Notes: generated by a model from the sequence alone, not told the origin. Shown: positions 35,721-46,008, counted from the stretch's first letter. The stretch is 64,000 nucleotides of DNA from JAJTFW01 sp046330075 (GCA_046330075.1 JAXLTL010000012.1:1-64000), one strand, 5' to 3'. Program-made: numbers and translations.

Positions 35721-36197
35721 ATGCGCTACTTATTTCTCTTCTTATTCATTTCCAGCTCCGCTTTTGCGCAGCAGGATAGTTTGATTTATCACCCGTCAGC
35801 AGATGCAAAGAAGGAAATTGCTCAAGCAGTAGCGAAGGCGAAAACAGAGAACAAACATGTTGTTTTGATGATTGGAGGGAACTGGTGTCGCTGGTGTAAA
35901 ATGTTTGAGAAATTCCGGTTGAGTGATGCAAAAGTGGATTCAACTGTGAAGCGTGATTTTGTATGGCTGCACGTGAATTACAGTAAGGAAAATAAAAATC
36001 TTGATATACTGAAATCTCTATCATTCCCTCAGCGATTCGGCTTTCCGGTTTTTGTTGTCCTCGATGGTAATGGAAAACTGATCCATACGCAGAACTCAGC
36101 TTACCTCGAAGCTGGCGAAGGATACAGCGAAGAAAAGGTGGTTGATTTTTTACACCAGTGGAGACGGGAAGCCTTGCTGGAAGAGCAGTACAAGTGA
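35721..36197 (+). CDS. Exported thioredoxin-fold protein
   Basis: A 158-residue protein with a signal peptide ending at residue 16 (SSAFAQ) and a thioredoxin-like domain whose CxxC site is NWCRWCKMF. The cis-Pro segment is FGFPVFVVLD. The arrangement resembles periplasmic DsbD-gamma-like or DUF255-like thiol reductases. It probably reduces disulfides in the periplasm. The 59-bp array occupies its upstream region, so it may be read from the ricT-gldH transcript or from a promoter within the repeats. Confidence 0.85.
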   Translation: MRYLFLFLFISSSAFAQQDSLIYHPSADAKKEIAQAVAKAKTENKHVVLMIGGNWCRWCKMFEKFRLSDAKVDSTVKRDFVWLHVNYSKENKNLDILKSLSFPQRFGFPVFVVLDGNGKLIHTQNSAYLEAGEGYSEEKVVDFLHQWRREALLEEQYK

Positions 36198-36233
36198 GTC
36201 CAATGCTCGGTTTTTGGGTGACTTGCCGGATTC

Positions 36234-36255
36234 TTTAACTGAAAGAAAAGTTAAA
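36234..36255. repeat. Small inverted repeat after the thioredoxin gene
   Basis: TTTAACT (36234-36240) and AGTTAAA (36249-36255) flank GAAAGAAA. It may be a weak terminator. The rest of 36198-36438 shows no gene and no clear promoter. Confidence 0.4.
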
Positions 36256-36438
36256 TATCTGCCTGATTTTCAATAATATAGAATTACAATCATAAATGAT
36301 AGTAATACTTTCATTCCTATTTCAGAAACTAAAGCGAATTTTGCGTGTTGTAACGGTACCTGAAGCCGCCTGAAAGGGGAGTTGTGCGCCTGTCGCTCGC
36401 ACTGTCCGGATGGTTGGGTGTCAACAATCTGAACCACC

Positions 36439-38664
36439 ATGAAGTATGCTATTGTTTCTGCAGTTTCCCGCCAGTTTTTAAGCGTGTATGGCCTGGAGGA
36501 CTCCCGCGATCTGTTAAATGCCACGCGGAAACTGATCCGCGATGATCGCCGTCTTAGTCCCGCTCATTTTTTTGAAGCACTGGTAGAATTCGGTGCATTG
36601 GTCGAACTGATTTATCTGCAGAATGAAATCCCGGTTGCTGAAGTGGATCAGATGGCAGCGGATGCACATTATCCTATTCTCGCTTTGGTTCGCCATAAGA
36701 ATACGGAGGCTGAAGTACCAGTGATGTTTATTCCTGCTTCCCGGAAGAAAGAAGCACTCGCAATTGTATTTCATGAGGACCGTGAGGAAATTATCCGTCC
36801 GGATCAACTGAGCCTGCTGGGTTACGATTTTCTTTCAGAGGTGAACAGCACCGGTACCAGGGTGACCGGAGTCATTACCTGCTTTCCTAACCAGAATATT
36901 GGTCATCAGGAAACAGAAGATCATGCACATTGGCTGCATCGGTTTAAAACGATTTCAAAGTTTCTGAATGTTTTGGTATCAGAAAAAAAGGAAATCGGTT
37001 TCGTGCTGCTGTACGCCATCTTCGTGGGATTGATTTCCCTGACTCTCCCGTTGGGTGTTCAAAGTCTTATCGGCTTTATCTCGAGCGGACAAGTAGTGAC
37101 GTCCGTCGTGATTCTGATCACCTTTATTGTTCTCGGCGTGCTCATTTCAGGCGTGATGACCATCATGCAGCTGCATCTCGTGGAGTTTATCCATCAGCGG
37201 TTGTTCGCCAAAACGGCTTTCTCGTTTGCTTTTCGTGTGCCGCGTATCCGTATGGAGTCTGTGCTGAAGTATTATCCTCCTGAACTGATGAATCGTTTCT
37301 TCGATACCCTCACATTGATGAAAGGAATGTCGGTGATGCTGATCGACCTGAGTTCGGCCTTGCTGCAAACCATCTTTGGTATTGTATTGCTTTCTCTTTA
37401 CCATCCGCTTTTCCTTGCATTGGGTGCAGTATTGGTGTTGGTATTGTATGCGATACTGCGCGCAACGGGACCAAAAGGTCTGAAGACCGCTTTGAAAGAA
37501 TCAGCGTTCAAATACATGACCGCGAACTGGCTCGAGGAAATTGCCCGTTCGCTGAGCACGTTCAAGCTGGCGGGAAATACCAATTTTGCAATCGATAAAA
37601 CTGATCATTATGTCAGCAACTATATCTCCGCCCGCGAACAGCATTTCAAGGTACTGAAAACCCAGTACTACAGCTTTGTTGTGTTCAAAACGCTGATCAC
37701 AGCCATGCTCCTGATTCTGGGTGCAGTACTGATTACTCAACGACAGATCAACCTCGGCCAATTTGTTGCAGCGGAAATTGTGATCATCCTCATCATGAAT
37801 TCAATCGAGAAAATTATTCTCAAACTCGATACCGTTTACGATGTGCTCGTGAGTGTTGAGAAAATTACTGATGTGACATCATTGCCGATGGAAGAATACA
37901 AGGGTATCGATCTTCCTGTAAATGAGAATGAGGGGATCGCAGTGACGATGAAGCAGGTGGGTTATCGTTTCCCCGATCGGCTTGATGATGTGCTGAAAGA
38001 CGTAAATCTGTCCATTGCAAAAGGGGAAAGAGTGTGTATTTCCGGCTTCAATGGGTCTGGAAAAACAACCATGGCGAACCTGATGATCGGTCTTTATGAC
38101 AGCTATTCAGGAACAATTGCCTATAACGGGATTTCACTGCGTGATATTAATAAGGCAAGCCTCATGAATCACCTCGGCGATTATGTTTCGCAGGAAGGGA
38201 TCTTTGATGGAACGGTGTATGAAAACATCACCATCGGTCGCGCGAACTGCAGCATCGAAAATGTGCAGTGGGCGATGGAGGCTGCCGGTATCAGTGATTA
38301 CATTGCAACTTTACCGGAAGGATTAAATACACGGCTGATTGGGGGAACCGTAAGGATTTCAGAGAGCATGGCGCGCAAGATCATCATCGCACGGAATATT
38401 GTGGAGCGTCCCGGTTTGCTGGTGCTGGATGATTTCCTCCTCGGTATTGAACGCAGGGAGAAGAAACGGATTCTGAATCTGCTCCTCGATGAACAGTTTG
38501 GCTGGACCGTTGTGCTGATCTCCAATGATCCGATGATTATGGATGCCGTTGAGAGAGTAGTGTTGATGCGCAATGGCACCGTGACTGACGAAGGGAAGTT
38601 CCACGAGCTGGCCCGCAGAAACGAAGATTTACAGGAGTTAATCCGCGACTTTAATTTAAACTGA
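36439..38664 (+). CDS. ABC exporter subunit with degenerate nucleotide-binding domain
   Basis: A 741-residue protein. The first about 165 residues resemble a C39-like domain without the catalytic Cys loop. A six-helix type I exporter membrane domain spans about 185-460, and an ABC domain follows. Walker A is intact (GFNGSGKTT, 536-544). However, the LSGGQ signature is ISESM (640-644), the Walker B catalytic Glu is Asp (D664-D665), the D-loop reads GIE, and the switch His is Asn (N696). It heads an operon with an HlyD-type adaptor and a TolC-type channel. It should export an unknown substrate, or transport with little ATP hydrolysis. Confidence 0.85.
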   Translation: MKYAIVSAVSRQFLSVYGLEDSRDLLNATRKLIRDDRRLSPAHFFEALVEFGALVELIYLQNEIPVAEVDQMAADAHYPILALVRHKNTEAEVPVMFIPASRKKEALAIVFHEDREEIIRPDQLSLLGYDFLSEVNSTGTRVTGVITCFPNQNIGHQETEDHAHWLHRFKTISKFLNVLVSEKKEIGFVLLYAIFVGLISLTLPLGVQSLIGFISSGQVVTSVVILITFIVLGVLISGVMTIMQLHLVEFIHQRLFAKTAFSFAFRVPRIRMESVLKYYPPELMNRFFDTLTLMKGMSVMLIDLSSALLQTIFGIVLLSLYHPLFLALGAVLVLVLYAILRATGPKGLKTALKESAFKYMTANWLEEIARSLSTFKLAGNTNFAIDKTDHYVSNYISAREQHFKVLKTQYYSFVVFKTLITAMLLILGAVLITQRQINLGQFVAAEIVIILIMNSIEKIILKLDTVYDVLVSVEKITDVTSLPMEEYKGIDLPVNENEGIAVTMKQVGYRFPDRLDDVLKDVNLSIAKGERVCISGFNGSGKTTMANLMIGLYDSYSGTIAYNGISLRDINKASLMNHLGDYVSQEGIFDGTVYENITIGRANCSIENVQWAMEAAGISDYIATLPEGLNTRLIGGTVRISESMARKIIIARNIVERPGLLVLDDFLLGIERREKKRILNLLLDEQFGWTVVLISNDPMIMDAVERVVLMRNGTVTDEGKFHELARRNEDLQELIRDFNLN

Positions 38665-38671
38665 TCAGGTC

Positions 38672-40051
38672 ATGAATATGGATAAGTATTATCAGATGCT
38701 GGAAAATAAACCGTTCAGAGCGGTGGGCCTGATCCGTGATGTTCGTCATGCACGACGGTTTGCTCGCATTTGTGCGATCGTGTTTGGCGTATTGTTTCTA
38801 TTGCTCTTCCTGCCCTGGACGCAAAACATCCGCTCCTACGGAAGCATGACAACCTATCTTCCGCAGGATCGTCCGCAAACTGTACAGACGATTATCGCCG
38901 GACGAATCGAAAAATGGTATGTGCGCGAAGGTCAGCTGGTGCAGAAGGGAGATACGATTGTAAAAATTACTGAGATCAAAGAAAAGTTTTTTGATCCCAG
39001 AATGCTGGAACGTTATGCCGATCAGATCCGCGCCAAAGAAGGTTCGCAATCGAGTACTGCGGATAAAGTGGAGGCCCTCGCTAAGCAGGTGCGTTCGTTG
39101 CAGCAGGAGAAAATCCTCAGCATTGATAAAGCCCGGAACAAAGTGCAGCAAGCGAAGTTGAAAATTTCGAGCGACAGTGCCGAGATGAAAGCAATGCTGG
39201 TGGATCTCGATATCGCGAAGTATCAGTCGCGCCGGGCGGATTCGCTCTTTAAAAAGGGACTTATCTCTCTTGTTGATCTCGAACGCCGTAATCTCAAAGT
39301 GCAGGAGTCGAATGCAAAAGTGATCGCGGTGGAGAATAAATTACTGACTTCACGCAACGAACTGATCAACGCTAACATCGAGCTGAATTCCCTTGAGGCG
39401 GAATATACCACCAAGATTTCGAAGGCGGAGTCGGACCTGCAAAGTGCACTTTCTTATCTTTACGAGACGCAGGGTGAGATTGCAAAAATGAACACAGAGT
39501 ATGCAAATCTCAGCATCCGTAGCGGATATTATTATGTAACCGCTCCGCAGGATGGATACGTGGTGCAAACCAGAGTGTCCGGAGTAGGAGAGAACATCAA
39601 TGAAGGGGATGCTATCTGCACCATTATGCCGAGCGGTTCAACACTGGCGGTGCAATTGTATGTTCGTCCGATGGATATTCCGTTGCTGGAAAAAGGCCGG
39701 AAAGTACGCCTCCAGTTTGATGGCTGGCCTGCGCTGGTATTTTCCGGCTGGCCGAATTATACATTTGGTACTTTTGGTGGCGTGATCGCTGTGATTGATA
39801 ATATTGATACGAAAGGTCATTACCGGATTCTCGTTATTCCCGATCCGAAGGATGATCCCTGGCCGACTCAATTGCGGGTGGGTTCCGGTGTGTATGGTTG
39901 GGTGATGCTCAAGGATGTTCCGGTATGGTATGAACTTTGGCGTCAGTTCAATGGGTTTCCTCCTGATTATATGGGTGAGATGAAAGATGAGGACTTGCAT
40001 GTGTATGAGAAAGCAAAGCCGGAGAAGAAAAAGAAGGAGGACGAGAAGTGA
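38672..40051 (+). CDS. HlyD-family periplasmic adaptor
   Basis: A 459-residue protein with one N-terminal membrane helix (about residues 30-48), split lipoyl halves (VQTIIAGRIEKWYVREGQLVQKGDTIVKI and YYVTAPQDGYVVQTRVSGVGENINEGDAI) and a long coiled-coil hairpin between them (about 120-290). The C terminus is charged (KPEKKKKEDEK). It links the inner-membrane ABC subunit (8 bp upstream) to the outer-membrane channel, whose ATG overlaps its stop. Confidence 0.92.
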   Translation: MNMDKYYQMLENKPFRAVGLIRDVRHARRFARICAIVFGVLFLLLFLPWTQNIRSYGSMTTYLPQDRPQTVQTIIAGRIEKWYVREGQLVQKGDTIVKITEIKEKFFDPRMLERYADQIRAKEGSQSSTADKVEALAKQVRSLQQEKILSIDKARNKVQQAKLKISSDSAEMKAMLVDLDIAKYQSRRADSLFKKGLISLVDLERRNLKVQESNAKVIAVENKLLTSRNELINANIELNSLEAEYTTKISKAESDLQSALSYLYETQGEIAKMNTEYANLSIRSGYYYVTAPQDGYVVQTRVSGVGENINEGDAICTIMPSGSTLAVQLYVRPMDIPLLEKGRKVRLQFDGWPALVFSGWPNYTFGTFGGVIAVIDNIDTKGHYRILVIPDPKDDPWPTQLRVGSGVYGWVMLKDVPVWYELWRQFNGFPPDYMGEMKDEDLHVYEKAKPEKKKKEDEK

Positions 40052-41451
40052 TGCGCTTCCGTATTCTTCTCCTGTTGCTCCTGTCCGCTGTCAACGCGTA
40101 TAGCCAGGATTCACTCCGGATGACGTTGCCCGATTATTATCGTCTCATCCTGCAGTATCATCCCCTGGCACGACAGGCGGCGAATCTTCCGGAGATGGCC
40201 AGAAAAGAGATCCGCACCGCACGTGGCGCTTTTGATCCGGTACTGAAGTCGGTGTATGAGGAGAAAAAGTTTGATCGGAAAAATTACTGGTCCATGTGGG
40301 AGTCGGGACTCGTGGTGCCGGTGTGGACAGGCGCCGACCTGAAAGTAGCCTATGATCAGAACAACGGACGATTTCTGGATGATCAGTTCCTGGTGCCGGA
40401 AGATGGATTGTCGTATTTCGGTATATCGGTACCGTTAGGACAAGGTTTGTTGATCGACCAGCGCAGAGCGAGCCTGCGGCAGGCACAGCAGCTGGAGAAG
40501 ATGGCAGAAGCGGAGCGGGTGAAGGCGATCAATAAACTGTTGTTGAATGCGGCAAAGTCTTTCTGGGACTGGCAGTTCACCTATCGCAGACTGCAGTTTC
40601 ATGAGGAAGGTGTCCGCCTGGCTACGCAGCGGTTTGAAGCGGTGCGGGGCAGAGTATTGTTCGGCGATCTTCCGGCCATCGATTCGCTGGAGGCGTACAT
40701 CGAAGTACAGAACCGACGGGGGATTCTCCTGCAATCCCAGGTGGAGTTTCAGAATGCAAGACTCATCGCTTCTAATTTTCTCTGGAATGAAAATCAGGAA
40801 CCGGTAGAGATCAGTGCTAACCTGATTCCTGCTGCTGATGCATTGGAAAAAGATACCATGGATGCCGTACAGCGGGACATGCTGCTCGAACTGGCAAAAG
40901 TGAACCATCCGGAGTTGTTAAAGCTGCAGGCTAAACTTTCGCAACTGGATATTGAGAAACGACTGGCGCAGGAAAAACTCCGCCCGAAATTAAATTTCGA
41001 TTATAACTTCCTGAGCGGAACTCAGCCCTGGTCGGCCGATGTACAGCAGTTTTCGCTGAATAATAACTATAAGATGGGCTTCACCTTCAGTATGCCCTTG
41101 TTACTGCGGGAAGAACGCGGTAAACTCGGACTCACCCGATTGAAAATTCAGCAAACCAGCTATGATCAGCAGCAAATCACGCGCGAAATTCTTACAGATA
41201 TCAATACCGCATGGAACGAACTGAATACGCTCAAGGATCAGGTGACCATTCAGGAAGAACAAACTTCAAATGCTGCAAAGATGCTGGACGCCGAACTTTT
41301 TCGTTTTAATAATGGAGAGAGTTCAATCTTTCTTGTAAATACCCGCGAAAATGCGCTGGTGAATGCACGCATTAAACTCGCTGAACTCACTGCGAAATAC
41401 GAGAAAAGCAAGGCCATGTTATTGTGGGCGGCAGGTGTGTTGTTGCGTTAA
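40051..41451 (+). CDS. TolC-family outer-membrane channel protein
   Basis: A 466-residue exported protein with a signal peptide ending around NAYSQ. It shows the TolC pattern of long helices with two similar halves; the conserved ends are LTLPDYYRLILQYHP and the TAWNELNTLKDQ / RENALVNARIKLAELTAKYEKSKAMLLWAAG region. The start is the ATG at 40051, overlapping the adaptor stop as TGATG; an in-frame GTG precedes it. It completes the ABC-HlyD-TolC set. Confidence 0.9.
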   Translation: MRFRILLLLLLSAVNAYSQDSLRMTLPDYYRLILQYHPLARQAANLPEMARKEIRTARGAFDPVLKSVYEEKKFDRKNYWSMWESGLVVPVWTGADLKVAYDQNNGRFLDDQFLVPEDGLSYFGISVPLGQGLLIDQRRASLRQAQQLEKMAEAERVKAINKLLLNAAKSFWDWQFTYRRLQFHEEGVRLATQRFEAVRGRVLFGDLPAIDSLEAYIEVQNRRGILLQSQVEFQNARLIASNFLWNENQEPVEISANLIPAADALEKDTMDAVQRDMLLELAKVNHPELLKLQAKLSQLDIEKRLAQEKLRPKLNFDYNFLSGTQPWSADVQQFSLNNNYKMGFTFSMPLLLREERGKLGLTRLKIQQTSYDQQQITREILTDINTAWNELNTLKDQVTIQEEQTSNAAKMLDAELFRFNNGESSIFLVNTRENALVNARIKLAELTAKYEKSKAMLLWAAGVLLR

Positions 41452-41613
41452 TCAGGTGGCAGAAGGAAAGTGCTTATTTGATTGGAGGTTTTTCTGCGAG
41501 CTTAGGCTGAGGGTTGGACAATAGTTGGTTTCATTGGTTAATATCATTCCTGTATTCTTTGAAATTGATTTTTCCTGTTGGTGGTTATCGTTCAGAACAA
41601 CTATTTTCACCGT

Positions 41614-43293
41614 ATGAATAAATTTCTCCTTGCCTTCTTATTGGTGGGTCATTGTGCAAGGGCGCAGGTGTCGCCGGGATATGAGCCGGTGAAGGTGAAG
41701 GATGATTTGCGACAGGCGGTAGTTTGTGCGCACCCGCTGGCAGCGAATGCCGGTGAGCTGATGTTTCTCTATGGCGGGAATGCTTTTGATGCAGCGATTG
41801 CCACACAGTTGGCATTGGCTGTGGTGTATCCACGCGCCGGTAATCTTGGCGGTGGTGGATTTCTGGTTGCACGTTTGGCGGACCACTCCTCGTTCACCAT
41901 CGACTTTCGTGAAACAGCACCTTCGGCTGCGCACCGCGATATGTACGTGGATCCGGCAACCGGAAAAGCGGATACCAGCCGTTCGCTGAATGGTCCTTCG
42001 TCGTGTGTAATTCCGGGGACAGTGGCCGGTCTTTTCGAAACGTATAAATATGCAAAGCTGCCGTTCGATTCACTGATCAATCCCGCAATACGACTCGCAG
42101 AAAATGGTTTTCGTATTACCGCACTTGAAGCGGAGAAACTCAATGCGAACCGACTGCTAATTGCCGCTAACAATAAAACTGCAACTGTTTTCAGCAAAAG
42201 CGTTTTGTGGCAGGCAGGCGATACCTTGCGGCAACCGGAACTGGCGGAAACACTGAAGCGCATCCGAAATAAAGGCCGTGATGAATTTTATAAAGGAATA
42301 ACCGCGCAGCTCATCCTGGAAGAGATGAATCGACAAAGTGGATTTATCTCGGCAGGTGATCTGGCTGCATATTCAGTTGTGCGTCGTACACCACTGCAGT
42401 TCCGATATAAAGAATACACCCTTATCAGTATGCCGCCACCTTCCTCCGGTGGCATCATCATGCAGCAGGTGTTAACCATGTTGCAGTTGCTCGAGCAGCA
42501 GTATGGTGATGAAGGAAATGAAACTGATTTATACCATCGCTTTCTCGAAGCAGAGCGTCGCGCGTTTGCCGATCGCTCCCGCTGGTTGGGCGATCCTTCG
42601 TTTGTACAGGTGCAGGTGGATTCGCTCATCTCAGTAAATTATCTTACGAAAAGATTAAGCGGATTTAATCCGGCAATGGCAGGACATAGCAACGACATTG
42701 GTCCCGGTACGTTCGAGAGCGACGAAACGACGCACCTGAGTGTGGTAGACGCGGAAGGCAATGCCTTGTCGATTACGACTACGCTGAACGGTAACTATGG
42801 ATCTAAAACAGTGGTGACCGGAGCCGGGTTCTTCCTCAACAATGAAATGGATGATTTCAGTATTCAGCCGGGAGTAGCGAATCAGTTCGGTGCTATTGGC
42901 GGAGCCGCGAATGCTATTGCACCGGGGAAGCGGATGCTCAGCAGTATGTCGCCATTGATCGTACTGAAGAACGATTCGTTGTTTGCAGTGCTGGGCGCGC
43001 CCGGCGGAACCACCATTCCTTCGTCGGTGATGCTTACATTTTTGCGCATGGTTGAATTAGGACATTCACCTGAGCATGCAGTTAATGCACCACGTGTACA
43101 TCATCAATGGGTGCCTGATCTGATTTATCTGGAGCCCGGAATTGACCAATCAATGAGAGCTTCATTGGAAAAATACGGTTACACACTCAAAGACCGTTCG
43201 TATTTCGGGACCATTGAGCTGATCGTCAAAGGTAATTCCGGGTATTTTACTGCTGTTGCCGATCGTCGTGGCGATGACAGCATTGGAAAGTGA
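41614..43293 (+). CDS. ggt: Gamma-glutamyltransferase
   Basis: A 559-residue exported precursor with a signal peptide ending near HCARAQ. It carries the Ntn-hydrolase motifs GGNAFDAAIATQLAL, GNLGGGGF and RETAPSAA in the large subunit. The autoprocessing nucleophile is T372 in DETTHLSVVDAEGNALSITTTLN, followed by SSMSPLIV and GAPGGTTIP of the small subunit. It hydrolyses or transfers the gamma-glutamyl group of glutathione in the periplasm. The start at 41614 was chosen for the signal peptide; the frame opens earlier without homology. Confidence 0.94.
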   Translation: MNKFLLAFLLVGHCARAQVSPGYEPVKVKDDLRQAVVCAHPLAANAGELMFLYGGNAFDAAIATQLALAVVYPRAGNLGGGGFLVARLADHSSFTIDFRETAPSAAHRDMYVDPATGKADTSRSLNGPSSCVIPGTVAGLFETYKYAKLPFDSLINPAIRLAENGFRITALEAEKLNANRLLIAANNKTATVFSKSVLWQAGDTLRQPELAETLKRIRNKGRDEFYKGITAQLILEEMNRQSGFISAGDLAAYSVVRRTPLQFRYKEYTLISMPPPSSGGIIMQQVLTMLQLLEQQYGDEGNETDLYHRFLEAERRAFADRSRWLGDPSFVQVQVDSLISVNYLTKRLSGFNPAMAGHSNDIGPGTFESDETTHLSVVDAEGNALSITTTLNGNYGSKTVVTGAGFFLNNEMDDFSIQPGVANQFGAIGGAANAIAPGKRMLSSMSPLIVLKNDSLFAVLGAPGGTTIPSSVMLTFLRMVELGHSPEHAVNAPRVHHQWVPDLIYLEPGIDQSMRASLEKYGYTLKDRSYFGTIELIVKGNSGYFTAVADRRGDDSIGK

Positions 43294-43333
43294 AACCGGC
43301 AGGATTTCCATAGATCGCTATCGTTAAATTGGG

Positions 43334-43341
43334 TAAATTTG
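43334..43341 (+). promoter_or_regulatory. -7 element 4 bases before the terC-like ATG
   Basis: TAAATTTG ends 4 bases before the ATG at 43346, with the same geometry as at holB and lptB. Confidence 0.5.
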
Positions 43342-43345
43342 CACC

Positions 43346-44257
43346 ATGGAAAACTCTTCCTTCTGGATTGGCTTCAATGCCTTCATTCTCGCCATGCTGG
43401 CCTTTGATCTTGGGTTTGTCAACAAGAAGGAGAAAACCATATCATTCAAGGAGTCGATTGCCTGGGTAGCATTTTGGTCGTCGCTGGCGATGGCGTTTAA
43501 CGGACTCGTGTACTATTGGTTCGGGCCACAGAAAGCATTCGAATTCCTGACCGGCTATGTGATCGAATGGTCGCTGAGTGTCGACAATCTTTTCGTGTTC
43601 ATCGTGATCTTTAGTTACTTCAATGTCCCGAAGCAATATCAGTACCGCGTCCTGTTCTGGGGTATTCTGGGTGCGTTAATTCTCCGGGGTACATTTATCG
43701 TTGTCGGAGTAACCCTCTTCCAGAAATTCGAATGGATGATTTATGTGTTTGGCGGCATTCTTGTTTATACCGGCTTTAAAATGTTTTTTCAGGGCGAAGA
43801 AGAAGATCCCGAACTGGATAAAAATATTTTTGTGCGTTTGTCGAAGAAAATATTTCCTGTTACCGAAGAGTACCACGGTAAAAATTTCTTTGTACGTCAC
43901 CGCAACAAATGGCTGGCTACGCCTTTGTTCATCGTGCTGGTAGTAGTTGACTTTACCGATCTGATCTTTGCCGTGGATTCTATTCCGGCCGTATTGTCGA
44001 TCAGCAGTGATCCGTTTATCGTTTATACTTCCAATGTGTTTGCTATTCTCGGCCTCCGTGCTTTGTTCTTCGCGCTGAGCGGCATGATGGATATTTTCAA
44101 ATACCTCAAATTCGGGCTGGCCATCATTCTCACTTTTGTGGGAGTGAAAATGCTGATTTCGCACTATATTCACATTCCGGTTGAGTGGGCGTTATTCGTG
44201 GTGGTGATGGTGCTGGCGGTCAGCATCATGATTTCACTGGCAAAGAAGGATCGCTGA
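43346..44257 (+). CDS. TerC/Alx-family integral membrane protein
   Basis: A 303-residue protein with about nine transmembrane helices. The family core motifs are EWSLSVDNLFVFIVIFSYF and the matching second-half VVDFTDLIFAVDSIPAVLSIS. TerC/Alx proteins are implicated in manganese efflux, metal loading of secreted proteins and tellurite resistance. An acidic cytoplasmic loop (GEEEDPELDKN) lies in the middle. The gene is likely leaderless, given the -7 element next to the ATG. Confidence 0.92.
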   Translation: MENSSFWIGFNAFILAMLAFDLGFVNKKEKTISFKESIAWVAFWSSLAMAFNGLVYYWFGPQKAFEFLTGYVIEWSLSVDNLFVFIVIFSYFNVPKQYQYRVLFWGILGALILRGTFIVVGVTLFQKFEWMIYVFGGILVYTGFKMFFQGEEEDPELDKNIFVRLSKKIFPVTEEYHGKNFFVRHRNKWLATPLFIVLVVVDFTDLIFAVDSIPAVLSISSDPFIVYTSNVFAILGLRALFFALSGMMDIFKYLKFGLAIILTFVGVKMLISHYIHIPVEWALFVVVMVLAVSIMISLAKKDR

Positions 44258-44302
44258 TTAAACCCTTCGGTTTCTTCATCATCCAACCCTGACCTGATCT
44301 CT

Positions 44303-45880
44303 ATGATGAAAAAACTGACCTTCCTGCTGCTGCTGCTTCCGTTTACATTGTTTGCACAACGAAACACCGTGCTGCTGATTGCGGATGACGTGGGTACTGA
44401 TTATTTCGGATGGTACACAACTACCGGCGATACTGTCGGCGTACCAAACCTCCGGCAGTTGTTTTCGAATGGCGTAGTTTTTACGAATTACTGGACCTCG
44501 CCACTTTGTTCTCCCACACGCTCGGAAATCCTTACAGGTCGTTATCCGTTCAGAACCGGAGTAGGAGAGGTGGTGACTCAGGGAACGCCCGAGCTGGATA
44601 CCGCTGAGTATATCATTCCGGCCCTGTTGAAAGATCATTCCTCCTCACCAGTGCGAACAGCTTGTGTAGGAAAATGGCATGTGCAACGTGCTGCTCCGCC
44701 TGCTCATCGCAGCTATCCGAATCAGATGGGTTTCGATCTCTACAGTGGAAACTTCAGCGGAGAGCTGGCAGATTATTACAACTGGACACGAATAAAAAAC
44801 GGGATCGTGGATACGATTACTACCTATGCTACAACTCAAACGATTGATGATGCTATTGCTTTTCTGGATACGTTGTCTCCGGGAACCAATTTCTTCCTCT
44901 GGGTGGCCTTCAACGCTCCGCATGCGCCGTTTCATAAACCACCTTCTAACCTGATCAGTAATCCGGGATTACCGGGTACACCGGGACATATCAACGCGAA
45001 TCCTGAATTGTATTTCAAGGCAGCGATTGAAGCTTTGGATGCGGAAACCGGACGTCTGATCACCTACATGAACCAGCATGGACTCATCGACAGCACCAAT
45101 TTCGTGTTCATGGGAGATAATGGAAACGACAAACGCGTAGCGCAGATCGCAGATACCACTCATGCCAAAGGAACCTTGTATGATTACGGAGTACACGTAC
45201 CACTCCTGGTTGCCGGTCCTGATATCGTACAGGGTGGCCGTTATAGTGATGCCCTGGTTTCCGGAGCAGATGTGTTCGCAACGGTGGCCGAGTGGTCAGG
45301 AATCGGGAGCTGGAATCAGTATCTGCCTTCGGGCACGGTCAATGACAGCAAAAGCATGATGCCGGTGTTGAGCAACGATACAACCGATATCCGCTCATGG
45401 ATTTTTACAGATCAGTTTCAAACGGTGCCGGCAGCTACCGACGGAAAAACAATCAGGAATAAAACCTATCAGCTGATCAGTTTCGACAATGGTAACTGTG
45501 CATTTTATAATCTGGTAAATGACCCCGCCGAGCAGGTCAATCTGCTGGTGCAGGGCATGTCAACGACGGACTCATTGAATTACCAGCAACTGCTGGATAC
45601 ATTGGTTGCATTGGTGCCACAAACCGCCTGCTCCGCGTTAGCGACATCACTCCAGCAGTATAATCCGGTTACTTACAAACTGTATCCCAATCCGGTGCAG
45701 GATGTGATACATGTTGTGCATGCAAATGCAAATGATCAGTTTGAATTGCTGGATATAACCGGGAAAACGGTTGCCAGCTGGGTTGGGGGAGATTCCGGAT
45801 ATCTGCATTTGTCAGATGGAATTTATATCTTACAGTTGAACAGGAATCAGCGTTATCTGAAGGTTGAGGTTTTGCATTGA
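44303..45880 (+). CDS. Secreted sulfatase with T9SS sorting domain
   Basis: A 525-residue protein with a signal peptide ending at residue 19 (TLFAQ). The alkaline-phosphatase-fold sulfatase domain has the metal-binding IADDVGTDY near the start. The formylglycine site is C69 in SPLCSPTRSEILTGR, then GKWHVQR and FMGDNGNDKR. Cys69 would need oxidation to formylglycine before or during export. The last 80 residues form a type A sorting domain (YKLYPNPVQDVIHV to LKVEVLH). The substrate, probably a sulfated polysaccharide or ester, is unknown; no other glycan genes are nearby. Confidence 0.9.
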   Translation: MMKKLTFLLLLLPFTLFAQRNTVLLIADDVGTDYFGWYTTTGDTVGVPNLRQLFSNGVVFTNYWTSPLCSPTRSEILTGRYPFRTGVGEVVTQGTPELDTAEYIIPALLKDHSSSPVRTACVGKWHVQRAAPPAHRSYPNQMGFDLYSGNFSGELADYYNWTRIKNGIVDTITTYATTQTIDDAIAFLDTLSPGTNFFLWVAFNAPHAPFHKPPSNLISNPGLPGTPGHINANPELYFKAAIEALDAETGRLITYMNQHGLIDSTNFVFMGDNGNDKRVAQIADTTHAKGTLYDYGVHVPLLVAGPDIVQGGRYSDALVSGADVFATVAEWSGIGSWNQYLPSGTVNDSKSMMPVLSNDTTDIRSWIFTDQFQTVPAATDGKTIRNKTYQLISFDNGNCAFYNLVNDPAEQVNLLVQGMSTTDSLNYQQLLDTLVALVPQTACSALATSLQQYNPVTYKLYPNPVQDVIHVVHANANDQFELLDITGKTVASWVGGDSGYLHLSDGIYILQLNRNQRYLKVEVLH

Positions 45881-46008
45881 TCTGCTGATGTGATTCCCCT
45901 GCCGGCAAGAGCCGGATACTTGACAAAAAAAAGGACTTTGATAAGTTCTTCATCCGGTTAGCTTTGCCGCATTGTAACTTTGTAACCTTGCAACTTAGAT
46001 AAACTGCC

